A DNA stretch of 64,000 nucleotides, taken from NCBI GenBank assembly GCA_037576195.1, contig CM075104.1:25064211-25128210 (forward strand), in the 5' to 3' direction. The notes beneath the pieces were generated by a model that saw nothing but the letters and a program-made list of their open reading frames with translations, had not been told where the DNA came from and did no database searches. Positions within the stretch are counted from its first letter, which is position 1. Each line of letters starts with the position of its first letter. Of the stretch, positions 13,890-25,480 are shown one piece after another. The stretch is from Phytoseiulus persimilis. Taxonomy: Eukaryota > Arthropoda > Arachnida > Mesostigmata > Phytoseiidae. A program made the position numbers and the translations under genes.

Positions 13890-14380
13890 GACAATGTTCT
13901 CAAGATTTGATTATCATAGACTTGCCCTACGGAGGCCGGGGCAACCCACGCCTTACCCCGATAATCCCCTCCCCTCCCCATGAAAATAACCCCCCCCCCC
14001 TCTCGCAGTATACAGCGAATCCTGTCGCTTAGCTGAAGTCACCACGCCGAAGCCACCCTGATCTCTCAGTATGAAGTTCGTCGCCTGAGGACTCGGAATG
14101 TTGAGGCAGTATACAGTCAGGGGCAAGCATACCTCGCGCCCAACTCACAGCGCGAAAAGACAAGTGTAGATCCTTCGTGCAAGTAGGATATCGCTCCCAG
14201 GTTCAAAGATTTGAGAAAAATTCAGCTTTCGTCTCGAAATGTACCATCGCTCCTGCTGCGGCTGGAAATCCCGCATCATTTGTTTCTGCCATGTAGCAAG
14301 GTTCGTCTCACAACAAAATTGATGGCCCGCATAATTCGTTTCGAGGCTCTCTGTTAACTCTGAGAATGGCAACGGAGGGC

Positions 14381-14387
14381 TATAAAA
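14381..14387 (+). promoter_or_regulatory. TATA box of the small secreted-protein gene
   Basis: TATAAAA lies 62 bases before the ATG at 14443. An initiator-like TCTATCACAAA follows about 25-30 bases later, so transcription probably starts near 14406-14415 with a 5' UTR of about 30 bases. Confidence 0.7.
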
Positions 14388-14442
14388 CGCGATTCACATC
14401 TCGATTCTATCACAAAACCATCCACTCCCAGTGAAACTCGTC

Positions 14443-14709
14443 ATGTTCCGGTTCATCCTCGTCCTCGCTGCGGCGCTTGCCGTCGCTCTCGGAGCAAGCG
14501 AGAGCAACCCCTTCACGGTGCCCACAGTGCCCACGGTTCCCAGCCAACTTGGAGAATTGGGAGGAATGGGAGGCATGGGAGACTTCAACGGGATCGTTTC
14601 CAACCTTCAGGGAGGCAGCACCAACATGTCCGCTTTGACCGGAGGAATCCAGCCATCAAACCCGTTCGGCAACTTCACCGACAGGATTCCCGGCATGGGA
14701 GGACGTTGA
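14443..14709 (+). CDS. small secreted Gly/Met-rich protein, single exon
   Basis: An 88-residue protein of unknown function. Residues 1-18 (MFRFILVLAAALAVALGA) form a clear signal peptide with a likely cut after ALGA. The mature part has a Pro/Val/Thr repeat (TVPTVPTVP), a Gly/Met stretch (GGMGGMGDF), two NPFG/NPFT motifs, sequons NMS and NFT, and ends IPGMGGR. It has no cysteine. An in-frame GTG 12 bases upstream would add four residues, but the ATG is in the better position. The gene is complete and very compact: TATA box 62 bases upstream, AATAAA starting 14 bases after the stop, no intron. The design resembles short extracellular, cuticular or antimicrobial-type peptides of arthropods, but no specific family was recognised. 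Confidence 0.8.
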   Translation: MFRFILVLAAALAVALGASESNPFTVPTVPTVPSQLGELGGMGGMGDFNGIVSNLQGGSTNMSALTGGIQPSNPFGNFTDRIPGMGGR

Positions 14710-14722
14710 TTTTACCAACTCG

Positions 14723-14728
14723 AATAAA
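14723..14728 (+). terminator. poly(A) signal of the small secreted-protein gene
   Basis: AATAAA starts 14 bases after the stop codon at 14707-14709, giving an unusually short 3' UTR. Confidence 0.75.
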
Positions 14729-14729
14729 T

Positions 14730-17700
14730 AACCGAAGTTTTCGTGCGGTAGAATGCTAAACGCTGTGCTTTCTCAATGGGTGACTTTGAACGAGCGTAAA
14801 AATGTAGATGCGTCTGATGAAACCTGTTCGCAATTCAAGTCTGATCCGTGTAGATCTTTCTTTCTTCCCAGGGTACCATTTTTGCGTCTTGCTAGTGGCG
14901 AGATACGTACAGATAGCTCGTTGTCGGTCAACTTGCATAGGGATGATAAACAAGAATATGAGAGCCTTGTTTCATATTTTAAGAGACCTCCTTCAGGCCA
15001 GAATTAATGAATCGGTTCATGATGATGACTCAATTGAGCTGTTGCGACGGTTCATTTACTGTCCTGTTCATGTTGGGAGAAGCCGCATCGGACACCACGA
15101 GGGATACAGGTGTCGCAAGATCCTTTAAATCCACGAGTAAGGCTGTTGAAGGAAGAAGTTGGCTCAGATCTCAAGCTCCTGCGTCTGACCATCGATTTAT
15201 AGGTGATCTTCTGGCGATCATTCCGTGGGTCATCGTCACGTCCAGCGGGATAAGTCCGTCCTTCACCCGCGAGTCAGGGATGGACCCCGCTGCGAGGGGA
15301 AGTCGAAAGATCATTCGATTCGTTGGGATATTCAGTTCCGAAGAAGCGAAAGTGGAAGAATGCGCAACCGCGGCCGTATTTTTCGCGATTTGGAACAGCA
15401 GAACAGCTTTTTGTTTCTACACCACTTTTGAATCGCGTTTGTGGTCGCTTCATAGACAGTCGATGACAGGCGAATCAAGACGAAATAATTCCCAAGCCCA
15501 ACATCTCCAGGTCGACGCCCGCATTCGAGACATCTTGACGTAAATCCTGTGCGAAAGGAGGCCTTCCGAGCCTGACAGGATGGACTGTCGGAGGAGCAAG
15601 TTTTTGGGGTGAACACGAAACAATTGAAATTTGGATCGGCCGACAAGGTTCAGGTGATACTTCTAGAGAGCTCTCCGCGAGGAGATCTTGTGACAGCTTC
15701 CCAGAGGGGAAGTTTGAGGAACGTGAGAAACAAGTTACATTGTTCGGAGGTTCAGGTTGGAGTCTTCAGTTCTTCTTCTCCGAGGAACACGGTGATCTCG
15801 TAAGGCAGAGTTTCAGATCAGGAGATGAGTGCTTAGAGCATTATATCACCACATAGAAGCTCCGGTTAGAGCTCCAAGTCTCTTCAGGAGATACATCAGA
15901 GGCTGTCTGAAGATGACACACTCTTTCTTTCATTGTGCAAGCGAAGTTGGCATGAGATTTCTCAGCGAGCACGGTCGCTTCAGGTTTCACTACACAAGCG
16001 GAGCTGCCTATAATCTGTTGGGTAACGTAAGAGCTTTTGTCATTACGTGGTACTCGATGAACTCCACGACCCGGTCAGATGAGTCCTCAGGAAGTGGGAT
16101 CAACTGAGGCGTCCTCTTCTGACACGTTCCCGGAACGGGGCTCGCAAACTCGACTGCAGACTAGAAGATGGAGGTCGGGAAGGAGCTATCCGTTGGAACG
16201 ATTTCGGAATCAGTCGCTTCTTGGGGGAAAAACTCATGGTTGGCGAATCCAACAACCCACAGAACATTTTTCTGCTCTCCGCCTTCTGATCCTATTCTCA
16301 CGGGAAAAGAGCAACCGGAGCAGCAATCAAAGGAAGAACAGCAGCGGCGTGAAGACATCATGCAGCGGTCAGATCCGGCTCCGTAGACAATGAATACCAT
16401 CCGCGACTCATGAGCACTGCGCTATTTACGCCTGCATCTGATCTTTTCGACATACACCCTACTGTAAAGAGTGTCTGTAGTGGCTCGAGGATTTGATAGC
16501 CCGATTTCGCTTTGGCCATCCTTTTGGAGGATTTGGATCATTTTCGATCTCCATTAGAGTGGATACTACGGAATTTGCGATCAAGGGAATGTTTTGAGGT
16601 CCATCTATTCCTCTCTGGAGTTCTCTGAAAAGTGATCGGGGGGATGCGGGGAAGTGCGGGCTGGGCGTATCGCGGGGAAGCGTCGAACTTATTGGGATTC
16701 GAGCTCGCATTCGATGTGCAAAAAGAACCGAGTCATTCGCCAGAGATTGGTCTGGATTATCCTTTGACCCTGGAAAGTGGCAAGCTATCGTAGCGAGCTG
16801 AATTTCAGGGTCATCCCACTCGATGAATCTGATCTTCTCGCATTTCCTTCCCTAGCTCTTCGAGAAGCCCTCTCTCTTAAAGCTATTTGGAGACTGAAAT
16901 TACTCATCAACAGTTTTGCATGAACATTTCTCGAGATTCCCGAGTTTATCGTGAAGCTTCGATCGTTCGTCTGCGGGTCCTGGTTCGCCCATTCCCCCAC
17001 AATCTGATCGCAGAGGTCTCCAATGACCCACTCTCCTGAAGGCGGATCGTGCCAAAGCAATCGAATGTTGCAGCGTATTCGTCATTGTGAGGAAATCCAA
17101 TCCGAGGAGAATCACAGTGTCAAAATTTCCTCGGCGCACTAGTCTGTCAACCCGTTCACTTCACCGGGAAACCAGCCCGGCTCAGTCATCCGGTATTGCT
17201 GAAGCCTTTGAAAGAGTCTCATTTGGCATCGACGGATCTCCAATCGAATTAGAGGAAAAACGAACAACTCGAAACATTCAGAAATCGTTCTTTGATTCTC
17301 GAGAGAATCAGGAAACAAATTTGGGCTTGAGAAAGAATGGAATCAAATGGATAGAAAAGCGTTTCCACAATGGATAAGTGAATCTGCTGGGGATCTGATA
17401 GTCTCAAGGACAGATTCTCTCGTGAGAACAATCGATACGGAGATTGGGAACGATGAAGCTCTCATGACGAGAGTCACGAAGAATGCACATCGATATGCGA
17501 TCACCATGTATTCAGGTCATGCTGAACAAGGAGTTTCAAAGTCGAAGGCTTTGGATCGAGGAGTCGAGAGGAAGCTGATGATGCACTGAGAACGCTCACA
17601 TGTGCCCACAAGCTCCGCCGAGTGCCGATATCGATCGTCAGGACTCCCGAAGTGACAGCTGAAACCGGAATCGGAAATCAGGACCGTTCCCTTCAATGAG

Positions 17701-19245
17701 GTCAGCATGGCCGAGTCCAAGAACGTTATCCTTTCTAGAATCGTTTCATCGACCTCCGAGTGCGGATAAACAAAAACCTGTACCCACAAAATATGGAATA
17801 AGTCCCGTCCCGAGTCAAGGATGAGATTCTTGAATTGTTCAGCCCTACCAAAGGAGGCGTTCGAATAAACGAATCGTAGTCCAGCATTGATCACTTTATT
17901 CACATACGAGTTACATGTCACTAAAATTCAAGCATCCGGAACATTCTCCAGACCCTGCAAATATGGAGAGGAATATGAGAGGCATTCCTCATGCATCGTT
18001 GGACTGCTTCTCGAGTTATCTTCCGAGGTATCAGCAAGATGACAGTAGACAATCGAAGACCCACCTTGGTGTTGTAGACATCACCATCGCCCAGTCGCAT
18101 GTCTCGGAGGTAAAACCAAGCTTCTTTGTTCGTCAGGACGCGCCGAAAAGTTGCCTGAAAAAGTCAGATTCCAACGTTTGCAGGGGACGAACAAAAAAAA
18201 AATCTGCCCAAAGAGTTCCTCCAGGCTAACGAACTTGTCAGCGCTAACAGGGGTTCTTGACCAATCGTGCTAACGCGAGAATATGAATGATTTCTGAATC
18301 AAATGACTGTGTGGCCGCAACAGTGACCAATCTGCCTGAACTACTCGCGAAAAATACCAGAGAACCAACTGACATCATGAATTCAACAGACAGGTTGCGG
18401 AATAGAATGGCTCGAGATTTCAGTAACGACGAACACCAACCTTGCCGTTTTGCAAATAGTGAACGGGTCTCTCGGCCAGGAGCGGTACATGGAACGCCAC
18501 CCAGATGATCGCCGCAGAAGGTACGATGTTCCACCACATGATCGAGAACTACGACAGCTCTCAGAAAAGAGTGGCCTTCCCAGAGGTTACTCTAGGTGCG
18601 ACCGAAAAAATAATCAACATGAACAGATGAGAGCAGACGATCAGTGAGTGCCACGGCGGGCAGATTTAAAACCGAAGCGGCTGCAGCACTATGATCGGTG
18701 ATCTCAATTCCACCCGTTGATTGGGCCGTAGCGGGCGGAAACACGACCCATCGTCGATGGATCTCTGCATTGAGTAGGGCCGGAGAGAGATGCCGGAGAG
18801 CCGATTGATTCGAAATTCTAGATTCCTCGAGGGAACTTTCGATCGAGGATTGAGAGCGCGACGTTCGAATGGATTCGTCACAGCCCACGAATGCGAATGA
18901 CGCAGTTACTCACGGGAACGAATATAATTATTTTCTCAGAGCTCTCCGAAGAATAGGGAATAACAGCGTGTGGGTGTCACTCGCCGGGAGTTCAGCTGAC
19001 GGCTTTCCGGTGGGGTGTGAATATAGTTCTGTCCTTCTGGGGCAGGTTATCTTCTCGAAAGGAGTCCTTGATCCAGATCCTCTTCACTCGCCGTTCTCTT
19101 CCGCCCGCGGCGCTCTCGTAACCTGATTTCATGACTGAGAACTTTCGCAGTCTCGCGTGTTTCTCCTCCTTGCACTGCCAACGGAGAGGCCGTTGGAGAG
19201 CAATCCGGCACGATTGAGTTTCATTGTTTCACGGTCAACGCAACC
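14730..19245. other. gene-poor stretch, possible decayed retroelement fragment
   Basis: No intact gene recognised. A plus frame at 15007-15543 (178 codons) and a minus frame at 17517-17921 (134 codons) are the longest openings, neither with a family signature. On the minus strand at 16900-17139 the frame reads RRGNFDTVILLGLDFLTMTN, which resembles the second conserved block of retroviral-type aspartic proteases (ILGxDFL). The frame upstream is broken by stops and no active-site DTG was found. Confidence 0.4.
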
Positions 19246-19875
19246 ATGAAGTATGCTCTGTTTCTTTTCATCGTCGAGGTTACGTCATTGTTTTGCTTGC
19301 TGCACCAAGTGGATGGAGTAGAAGATGCAGAGACCGAATGGCGTCCAGAGGCTCAGGGGGTTGCTATTGAAGCTCTAGCGAAGAAGTATCCACGAATTGT
19401 GACCCAAGACGTCGAGGCTGACATCTACAGATACAGCACATCAAGCGTAAGTGCCTAGAGCGTGTGGCGTTTGCTTGCTTTCCTGAGATTTCCCGGCCGA
19501 ATCAAGAATTGACTGGATCATCATTTTGTGCCACCTCTACGTTTCAGGTCTTGGAGAGAACCGCGCATTCGTTCTCGTTTTTAATCACGCCCGATAAGAA
19601 CAAGGCTCACCTCACGTACCGCTGTGACGTCATTGTCAGCAGATATCGTGGTCAAGTTTACTCGTTCGTTTTCGGCGAGCCGACGTGCTACCAGGTGAGT
19701 GCCTCCGAGTACGATTGACCGTGGAGGGAAATTACAGCTATTAGTTCTCTGAACCGTCTCAGAATCACCGACGACCGACAATTTCCTTTCAAACCCTTGT
19801 AACTCACAGGTCGAATGCACGAAAGAGGAAGTCCCGCATCGAAGAAGCTTCGAAAGATTTTGCCGCAAACCGTGA
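19246..19875 (+). CDS. small secreted cysteine-containing protein, three exons
   Basis: Exons 19246-19446, 19548-19694 and 19810-19875, joined by two phase-0 GT-AG introns of 101 and 115 bp (donors GTAAGT and GTGAGT, acceptors TTTCAG and CTCACAG). The product is 137 residues. Residues 1-24 (MKYALFLFIVEVTSLFCLLH to VDG) look like a signal peptide. The mature part has an acidic start, a helix-like segment (AQGVAIEALAKKYPRIV) and four cysteines in YRCDVIV, PTCYQ, VECTK and RFCRK. The layout (helix, then beta-rich part with two late disulfides) is reminiscent of cystatin-like folds, but the QxVxG loop was not seen, so this is only a suggestion. AATAAA lies 120 bases after the stop. Probably a complete, functional gene. 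Confidence 0.8.
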
Positions 19876-19994
19876 CCAAACCCCGACGGATGCTGACTGA
19901 GGATGCTTGAAGATGCTATCAGTTTTCAGGTATCTCACAATGTTTAGAATCTGTGATAACTTATATATTCTTTCGAGTCCGGGAATCTGGGAAT

Positions 19995-20000
19995 AATAAA
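19995..20000 (+). terminator. poly(A) signal of the three-exon secreted-protein gene
   Basis: AATAAA 120 bases downstream of the TGA at 19873-19875, same strand. Confidence 0.6.
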
Positions 20001-22834
20001 CGTGAGAGAAGTGAGCCGGCATCGGACGTTCTTTCCGCTCCTCCAAGGCTCGGAGCTGCGAAATTCGATAACCGATAACTGAGAACTCACTCTTCGTCCC
20101 TGATGCCTGTGTTCCAAGTTCGAGAACTCGGATCACACGCACACATCCCGGATCCAAACACTGAGAAGAAACGAGCGGAACGTTTTTCACGTCGACAGGA
20201 GAAGAAGAGGAATCAGGGTGGGAGTTCATTAGGTTGGGTTCGCGACGTATCAGCGATTGATTGACCGCTATTACGAGACGGTCGATCACACAGAATCGAT
20301 CTGATCATTTTTTTCGATGAAAATGAGAGAGAAACGAGGAAAATCTTGGGAGTTCTATAACTCGTTCATGCACTTCTTGTGATGCATACAGCATTGCTAA
20401 ATACGGCCAAGGCGATTCAATTTCTCGTCAGCCTGTTTCACTGGAACTTCGAGTAGAAGTATTCTCGTCATTTGCCTTCCACTTCGTCGTATCATTGCTA
20501 CACAGCGGCTGAACCTCTTCCTCTCACCTTCAGTGTAACCTCTTTGAACGTCCCTGATCCGTGAAGTACAATTACGCCGCCGACCGTATTCAACGATCAA
20601 GTCTCTCAAAATTCTCAACCGTATTTTTGAGAGTCTCGTGCCGGAACATCGCACATCTCATCCGTCCTATTGTTCTTCTGGTTCCAACCTCGTTCTTCTG
20701 ACTACCGGCATTCTCAACGCTAACCTGGCGGTGACGAGAACTTCTCAAATGAGCATTGGTCGAAGCGAGCCATGCGTTGGAGATACAAAGAGCGAGTTTT
20801 CTCCTCCCGTTTTCCCGAGCTACGTCCCGGTTGAGAACCCAGCAGAACAACGAATCTGGAGGTCCAAGTGTTTCTAAATACGGAACAAGTTCTCCAGATG
20901 CGCCAGAGCTTTGAAAATACTTTTATGGATCGCTGCTGAAGTGGGAATCAAATCACTGCCGCGTCCGAAGCGGTGAGTTCTCCCCAGGATCCTTGTCTTG
21001 AGGCTACGATGTGCGCATCGAGTCACGCGTTGGTGGGTCCAACGATGAGCTTCCTCTCTGAAAGGAGGTTCGACTCGTCAAAGACTTTGCTTGTGCAGGG
21101 AGCCCACTACGTTGGGGTCCTTGGGTGGTTTCTTTCATCAAATCATGAATAACGAAATCCTAGCATGCTCACTTCTAGGCACTCCCGTTCACTGCCGGAT
21201 TATCCATCTGAGTTTCTACCATTGCTGAACGAACGCAACCAGATACAAGCGTCACAAGGTTTCAGCTATGCGATTGGAGTACAGGGTGGCCATCTGAGGT
21301 CGGGAACTTTCTTACCCTCTCGCCATTCATCAATCGTTGAAGAATGGATTCTGGATTTTTCTCCGCGATCGATAGCGGGAACGATGGAGCATATTTCTCT
21401 CATTCACTCGACATATTACGGAGCGGTTGATTTTTTTCGGAAAACCGACCGATGCATTTCTGAAGTCAACCGATCGAATTCGGGAGTATCAGGCTTGACG
21501 CGGGATAGGAAGCTCCTCAAACCCCCGAAACTCCAGCCTTTCAGCTAAGGAACTGTGAGAGGGGCGAACTAACCTTCCAACCTTGACTTCAAGGGCTAAC
21601 CTCTTGACAAGATCGCGTCCTCCTAGCCTTTCCGCCAGTAGTTACTCAGGGAAGCCGAAAAATTCAATCAGGGGAGTAGAAAACCGGCCTGTTTCGGGTG
21701 TAGAAACAGGCCGGATGTACTCAGCGATTCCGTAGTCGGGTAGTCGGAATTCTTCCGGAATTCGGCTTTCCCAAGGAGATACGGGGCAAATGCAGCGAGG
21801 ACGCCTTCTGTTAAGGGCAGCTCTTGACATCAAGGAATTTGAAACAGTCGTCCGCTCTTCTTACAGATTCTGAGCCACAAATGTGGATTTGCCAGGCGTT
21901 CGAGCAGCATCCAATACCGCGTCCAGCCTGACACTACCGAATCCAACTTTGGAAGTTCCTCGGTCGTTCCTTTGAAATTATACAAAAGAAAAAAAACGAA
22001 AAAGGCTTTCTCTGAGCCGCTCTGGAAAATGCGATTCTCGGCCGATTCACTACATTGGATGGGAGGAAGATTCGCCATGGCTTCATAAACTCAGCAATCA
22101 GAGACTCATCTGTCAATCTACCCTTATGAATCAGTTAGAGGTATGAGATGATGAATGCCTGAACTCCAACCCTCTTGTGGTGACGTTTGGCTCTTCGGAC
22201 TGATCTCCGAACTCGAGCGATCAGAGTCCTGGTGTGTAACCCGGAACCTTCGATAGTCTAGTAAGCGAGCGGGTTGAAGTGATACCGGCTCGCGGCTGAC
22301 TTGATGTCCCTGTACATTTCTGTCAGCCTGCACAGTTTGGATCAATTGTTAGAACATTCCCGCACTGCATCGGAATCGGTTCCGGGTTCCGGGGGGTCTT
22401 CATGTGTCAGCATCGGAATGATTTCTCTTTTCGAACGGAACTACATCAGAAATGCAAACGAGGATGTACAACCGATTCCATGATACTGAGTATTCTGCCC
22501 AGACCGGTGAGATCTCGGATCAGTGGCTAGAAGATTTTCACACGGCACCCGATATGCCTCAGAAGGAAACGATCTGTGATAATTGCGACCTTGGTTCCGA
22601 GTTTAGGTATTTAAACCGATGAAATAAAGAAGCAGGATCCAACCTCGATCAGCTTCGCAACTCCAGACGAAGCCACACGTTCCCATTCTCGCGATAACGC
22701 ATTGGCAGGCTTACCTCGGGTACATAGAGTTGCGGACTGAGAGAAAACTTTCAAGTGCTCCGAGAGCTATTTCTCCAACGATTCCACCATCCATCATCTC
22801 TCCTGATCAAAAATCTCGCTCAGAAGAAGGAGGA
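20001..22834. other. stretch without recognisable gene
   Basis: Only chance-like frames were seen, for example 21165-21548 plus (127 codons). The one clear structure is a perfect 12-bp inverted repeat at 21684-21714, annotated separately. An AATAAA occurs near 22622 with no convincing gene before it. Confidence 0.4.
21684..21714. repeat. perfect 12-bp inverted repeat with 7-base loop
   Basis: CCGGCCTGTTTC (21684-21695), loop GGGTGTA, then GAAACAGGCCGG (21703-21714), a perfect stem. About 35 bases further a second small symmetry occurs, CGGAATTC-TTC-CGGAATTC. No reading frame or poly(A) signal explains the hairpin. Confidence 0.8.
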
Positions 22835-23278
22835 ATGGAAGTAACGCGTCGAGCGAGGAAGCCCAGCAGTACACGAGTGACAAAAAATGGACAAAGCAGG
22901 GCACAGGCATCAGAGAAGACCGTACTGCGCTTGATGGAGGCTTCGCAACACTGCCATGGAGCAGCCTGTGGCGTCGGCGTTGAGCCAACTCGAGCAGCCA
23001 CGAAACGAATGCCGCGATCGAAAAAGGCCAAGAAGGTGACAACCTCAACCCGAAAAATGTCTCGGCATCCGATAGAGACTCCGAGTCCGGACCGAAGAAG
23101 GCGCAACGCGACGAAACGAAAGAGCGCGTCGGGGCAAGGGAAGGCTTCTTCTTCTTTGCCAGGGGTCAAGGGTAAACGTGGGGCAACGAAGGAACTCAAC
23201 GCTAAGAAAACCAGAGGGAACAACGCGAGAAGCAGAGTCGCCAGCAAGGAACGTTCCAAGGAGTCTGGGAAAAAATGA
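22835..23278 (+). CDS. strongly basic Lys/Arg/Ser-rich protein, uncharacterised
   Basis: From the first ATG at 22835 the frame gives 147 residues (MEVTRRARKPSST onward). The frame is open a further 35 codons upstream to 22730, so an earlier exon boundary is possible. The protein is rich in Lys, Arg, Ser, Thr and Ala with many basic clusters (RSKKAKKVTT, PDRRRRNATKRKS, GVKGKRG, KERSKESGKK) and almost no hydrophobic stretches. That composition fits a disordered nuclear, chromatin- or RNA-associated protein. The opposite strand is also open (22807-23331), but its product would be an implausible mirror of the basic codons. No poly(A) signal is visible close by. Function unknown. Confidence 0.45.
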   Translation: MEVTRRARKPSSTRVTKNGQSRAQASEKTVLRLMEASQHCHGAACGVGVEPTRAATKRMPRSKKAKKVTTSTRKMSRHPIETPSPDRRRRNATKRKSASGQGKASSSLPGVKGKRGATKELNAKKTRGNNARSRVASKERSKESGKK

Positions 23279-25250
23279 AGGCGATGAGATCCTGGTATAA
23301 TTCTATGATAAACAAATGACAAAGTTTGCATTCACGATCGTTTGTCGTAACTCATGACGAATCGTTTCCCACCAATGCCCCGGAAAGAGAAAGAGACCGA
23401 ATCGGATCTCAGAACGGAATTGAATGAGTGCAGATGGAATCACACCGAGCTTCCCGTTAAACTCGTCGCACTTCTCGAGACAAGGAGGGGAACAAGGCTT
23501 CCCGGACCGATGTGTCTCGTGAGAGCTCAACGTTTCCCGGAAGTTCACACTTCGCTGCTTGGCGAAAAATTAATCGTGCGCGCACCCCCATGCTCGAAAC
23601 ATTCAGCAGTCATCATCGTGAAGCACGCACTTCATGTCTCATGATCAAATCCGTTTTCATGCGTGATGCTCCACATCCCGTGATGCTCTATCCTTCTCGA
23701 ATCACCGGGATTCCAGCTAGACTCAATTCATGGATTCACGGATTCAGGCGGGGCCGGCATGTGAACCCTGATACTGTTCAAGACTGATGGATTTAGCAAG
23801 ACGTTATCGCCGCCTCGACGATGAACGGCAGTCGCAACCGGAGGCACTGCACTCCATTCGGCATTCAGAGTCACCACGACGGACCGGCTTGGGGAACTAA
23901 GCTTCTGTGACGAAGTGAGACACATACCCCCGGTGTGTACGTCCCTCATTCTTCAGCCAATAAACGAGGCTGACACCTATTGAAGAGAATGAACACTAAT
24001 TTGATGTTAATCAGGGACTTTCCAACGGGAACCTGTGGGTTGCACGAAGAACAGCGTTTGTAGATCACATCAGGCCCGCGTCCCAGGAATCTTTCAAATA
24101 ATCCCATTCCATGGATATCCCTGCTCCAATCCGACAGAACAAATAGCAACCATGTAAGTTGCATCAAAACCTGCAGGTATATCTTCGCAGCGTTCTGGGG
24201 GCCGCCGATCTCGGAAATCTGGGCAATTTTGATGTTCTCCCCGTCCTCTGGCGAGTGGTGCTCAAGGCCCCGACTTGACGCACCCTAGCTTGCAATCGCC
24301 ATCTGACCTCCGATGCTAGGAGACAGCGCATGCGATTCTGGAACGAGGTATGCTCACGGCCTCCTCTTTCTTTTCGTTGGACCTTGAATGGATTCTCATG
24401 ACTGTGTCAAACGGTTTTCAATGGGAGTAACTATGAAGCATGTCGGCCCCCCTTCTGTTATGATCAGGATCCGAGGACGTCCGACTGAGCAGAGGAGATC
24501 GTTCTCCCTTCCGCAGCTTTTAGGACAAGTGGACGCGTATACATGACAGCACATTTCGCATCGTGGGATTCGCTGAATTCTTCGCTGCTTCTCGACCTCG
24601 TTATTCATGGATCGCTGCGTGTCAAAGGCAGATTCTGTGCAGGTTCGAAAGCATTAACTGGACAGATTGATTTTGACTCGGTCATTCATGATCTATCGGT
24701 ACGAAAACGAGTTATCTCGCTGGGCACTGCGACCGAGTACTCCGCGAGACATCATGCAACAAGTTTCGCCGACAATGGCAACGTTTACCACGCAGACTCA
24801 GGTGAGGCATGAGCGTCTCGCTCAGCGGAAACCATCATGAAGCCGGGAAAAAGCAGTGGAGCCCAATTGTCCCGAGATTCGCTCTCCAACCTGATGTTCT
24901 CCGGGTCCGCATGAAAGTGGAGGTAAATTGAAGAGCCCGGATTCAGAACAACGTAACTCCAAATTTATTAAAGTAGAGTTCTCCGTCAGAAATGTATCTA
25001 ACCGACTTCCGACCACGTTATCTTGCGCTTTTCTTGGGAACGCCAAAAGTGGAGAGAAACGAGAGGTGGTGCGTTCCCGAGAAAACGCGCCGTAATAAAG
25101 TTGTCAGGAATTGGTTCGATGAATTCTTGACCGGAGAGTCGACGTTGAGGATTTCGGAGTTACGACGTTTTGGATCTGGGCTCTTCAATTAGGCCTAAGA
25201 CAATCCTCAGATGGACCGAGGAATGAATCGATTGCAGTATCACGACGTGT
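23279..25250. other. stretch without recognisable gene; contains an inverted repeat
   Basis: No conserved protein seen. A plus frame at 23354-23644 and another at 24543-24812 are unsupported. The notable content is the large inverted repeat at 24926-25190. Confidence 0.4.
24926..25190. repeat. inverted repeat, ~120-bp arms, 27-bp spacer
   Basis: The left arm (24926-25043), read on the minus strand, matches the right arm (25071-25190), read on the plus strand, over the whole length at roughly three quarters identity by eye. Both start GCGTTCCC near the centre and end GGGCTCTTCAATT. Homology stops sharply outside. The arms are also open in the same frame read outward and encode related peptides: FLTENSTLINLELR with ESGLFN on the left, FLTGESTLRISELR with GSGLFN on the right. 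About half of the codon differences in that stretch are synonymous. It may be a foldback/MITE-like element or two small coding exons in inverted orientation. Confidence 0.75.
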
Positions 25251-25251
25251 C

Positions 25252-25257
25252 TTTATT
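25252..25257 (-). terminator. poly(A) signal of the Gln/Tyr-rich gene
   Basis: TTTATT on the plus strand, AATAAA on the minus strand, 224 bases beyond the stop codon of the repeat protein. Confidence 0.5.
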
Positions 25258-25480
25258 TTGCCTCTCGAGGCTGCTATTTGATGTTTCTATCACAGCTATT
25301 CCGATTTTCGATCGGGATCAATCGCGGCCGGACACTATGAAACAGTCGAGGTTGGAATGGCTAGCCGGGGGACTCACTCAGTTTTCTTGAACGCCGTCAG
25401 CAGTGTGCTAGAAGTGGCGATTCAACTTGGCCAGCCAAGCTCCAATGTCTGAGGAGACCCCATAGTCGAGCTTCTCATGT

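Noticed and set aside
19804..20289. 161-codon minus-strand frame
   Set aside because: It overlaps exon 3 and the 3' UTR of the well-supported three-exon secreted gene and shows no signature.
22807..23331. 174-codon minus-strand hydrophobic frame
   Set aside because: The Leu/Phe/Ala-rich product is what the reverse complement of the Lys/Arg-rich plus frame necessarily gives.
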